From Gammaproteobacteria bacterium (lineage in GTDB: Bacteria > Pseudomonadota > Gammaproteobacteria > UBA4575), in NCBI GenBank assembly GCA_028281205.1, contig JANQKJ010000165.1, positions 1 to 7,403 of the forward strand: a stretch of DNA of 7,403 nt, read 5' to 3'. Made by a program: the position numbers and the translations under genes. Below are positions 6,883-7,403 of this stretch, piece after piece; the first letter of the stretch is position 1, and every line of letters starts with the position of its first letter. Under the pieces are notes generated by a model. That model was not told the origin of the DNA. It worked only from the letters and a program-made list of their open reading frames with translations, and did not search any database.

Positions 6883-7403
6883 ATGAAGTTTTTACTAATA
6901 TTCTTTATTTTAACAGTAGTAGTATTCTCGATTTCCAATGCAGAAGTTGCGACCCGCGGGGGTTCTAATGACCAATCGCAAGCTCTTATTCAACAGCTTG
7001 GAGCAGAACGCACACGATTAACAGCCGAAAATGCAAAACTTAAAAAGCAACTTAAAGATATCCAGTCTGAGCTGGATGAGATCAAACAAAAGAGTGAATC
7101 TACAAGTAAACAATTAAGTGCTGTTAAAGGTCAATTGAATTCAAAGAGTGAGCTTTCAAATCGATTAACGGAAAGTCTGGAGAATGCAAAACAGAAACTT
7201 AATGAGCTAATTGCCAAATTTAAAGAAACTGCATTAAGTTTGCGTAATGCTGAGCATGAAAGCGCCCAACGTGCTCAAGAAATTGCTCGGCTTGAGCGAG
7301 AATTAAATACGTGCGCTACTAATAATGTTGCGTTGTCAAAACTTGGTTTTGAAGTGTTGGAAAATTATGAAAATAAAGGCTTTTGGGCTAGGGCTGGCCA
7401 AAA
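6883..7403 (+). CDS. Secreted coiled-coil protein, 3' end outside window
   Basis: An open frame runs to the right edge without a stop, giving 173 visible residues. The first 20 (MKFLLIFFILTVVVFSISNA) form a good signal peptide. Residues about 30-145 are rich in Lys, Glu, Gln, Leu and Ala with heptad-like spacing (QQLGAERTRLTAENAKLKKQL, then LNSKSELSNRLTESLENAKQKL), a long coiled coil. A single Cys (144) follows, then LGFEVLENYENKGFWARAGQ at the edge, which is less coiled and probably begins another domain. The start at 6883 is 7 bases after the porin stop. An in-frame ATG at 6862, overlapping the porin by 14 bases, would add MQSFKNV; neither start has a Shine-Dalgarno. I chose 6883 for the more typical signal peptide. 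The location suggests a periplasmic structural or scaffold protein co-expressed with the porin. I do not recognise the family with certainty. Confidence 0.75.
   Translation, partial: MKFLLIFFILTVVVFSISNAEVATRGGSNDQSQALIQQLGAERTRLTAENAKLKKQLKDIQSELDEIKQKSESTSKQLSAVKGQLNSKSELSNRLTESLENAKQKLNELIAKFKETALSLRNAEHESAQRAQEIARLERELNTCATNNVALSKLGFEVLENYENKGFWARAGQ

Overview
The window looks like an AT-rich genome of a Gram-negative, probably aquatic gammaproteobacterium. The evidence is a filamentous-haemagglutinin-type exoprotein, an ExbB/ExbD/TonB-like inner-membrane energy system and a 16-stranded-type outer-membrane 'putative porin', all with proteobacterial hallmarks. The species cannot be named from the sequence. 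All six genes are on the + strand and tightly packed, and I see no gene on the - strand, no RNA gene, no mobile element and no CRISPR array.

Layout. (1) Positions 3-2105 hold the C-terminal 700 residues of a large filamentous-haemagglutinin family exoprotein with a DUF3739-type C-terminal region; its start lies upstream of the window. (2) A 177-bp AT-rich gap contains two inverted repeats and a perfect TATAAT. (3) Positions 2283-4073 encode an unusual ExbB/TolQ proton-channel subunit with a signal peptide and a large periplasmic DUF2341 plus LamG-like (concanavalin-fold) domain in front of the channel. (4) Positions 4076-4486 encode ExbD/TolR. (5) Positions 4514-5167 encode a TonB-like energy transducer with an acidic Pro-Glu spacer. 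(6) Positions 5199-6875 encode a porin of the Porin_5 ('putative porin') type with a helical periplasmic N-terminus. (7) From 6883 to the window edge runs the 5' part of a secreted coiled-coil protein that leaves the window still open.

How they may work together. Genes 3-5 supply every part of a proton-motive-force-driven TonB-like machine, and gene 6 is an outer-membrane barrel that could be its client or its anchor. The exoprotein upstream is a plausible substrate or surface product. The LamG-like domain hanging from the proton channel into the periplasm is the most unusual part and suggests that ligand (glycan or protein) binding is coupled to energisation. I read the cluster as a dedicated, energised envelope system linked to surface-adhesin display, release or sensing. 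The family assignments are well supported; the joint function is inference.

Translation signals are uneven. Only the ExbD gene has an obvious Shine-Dalgarno sequence. The TonB-like gene has its only good Shine-Dalgarno downstream of its apparent start, and the porin start is preceded by a 17/18-bp tandem duplication.
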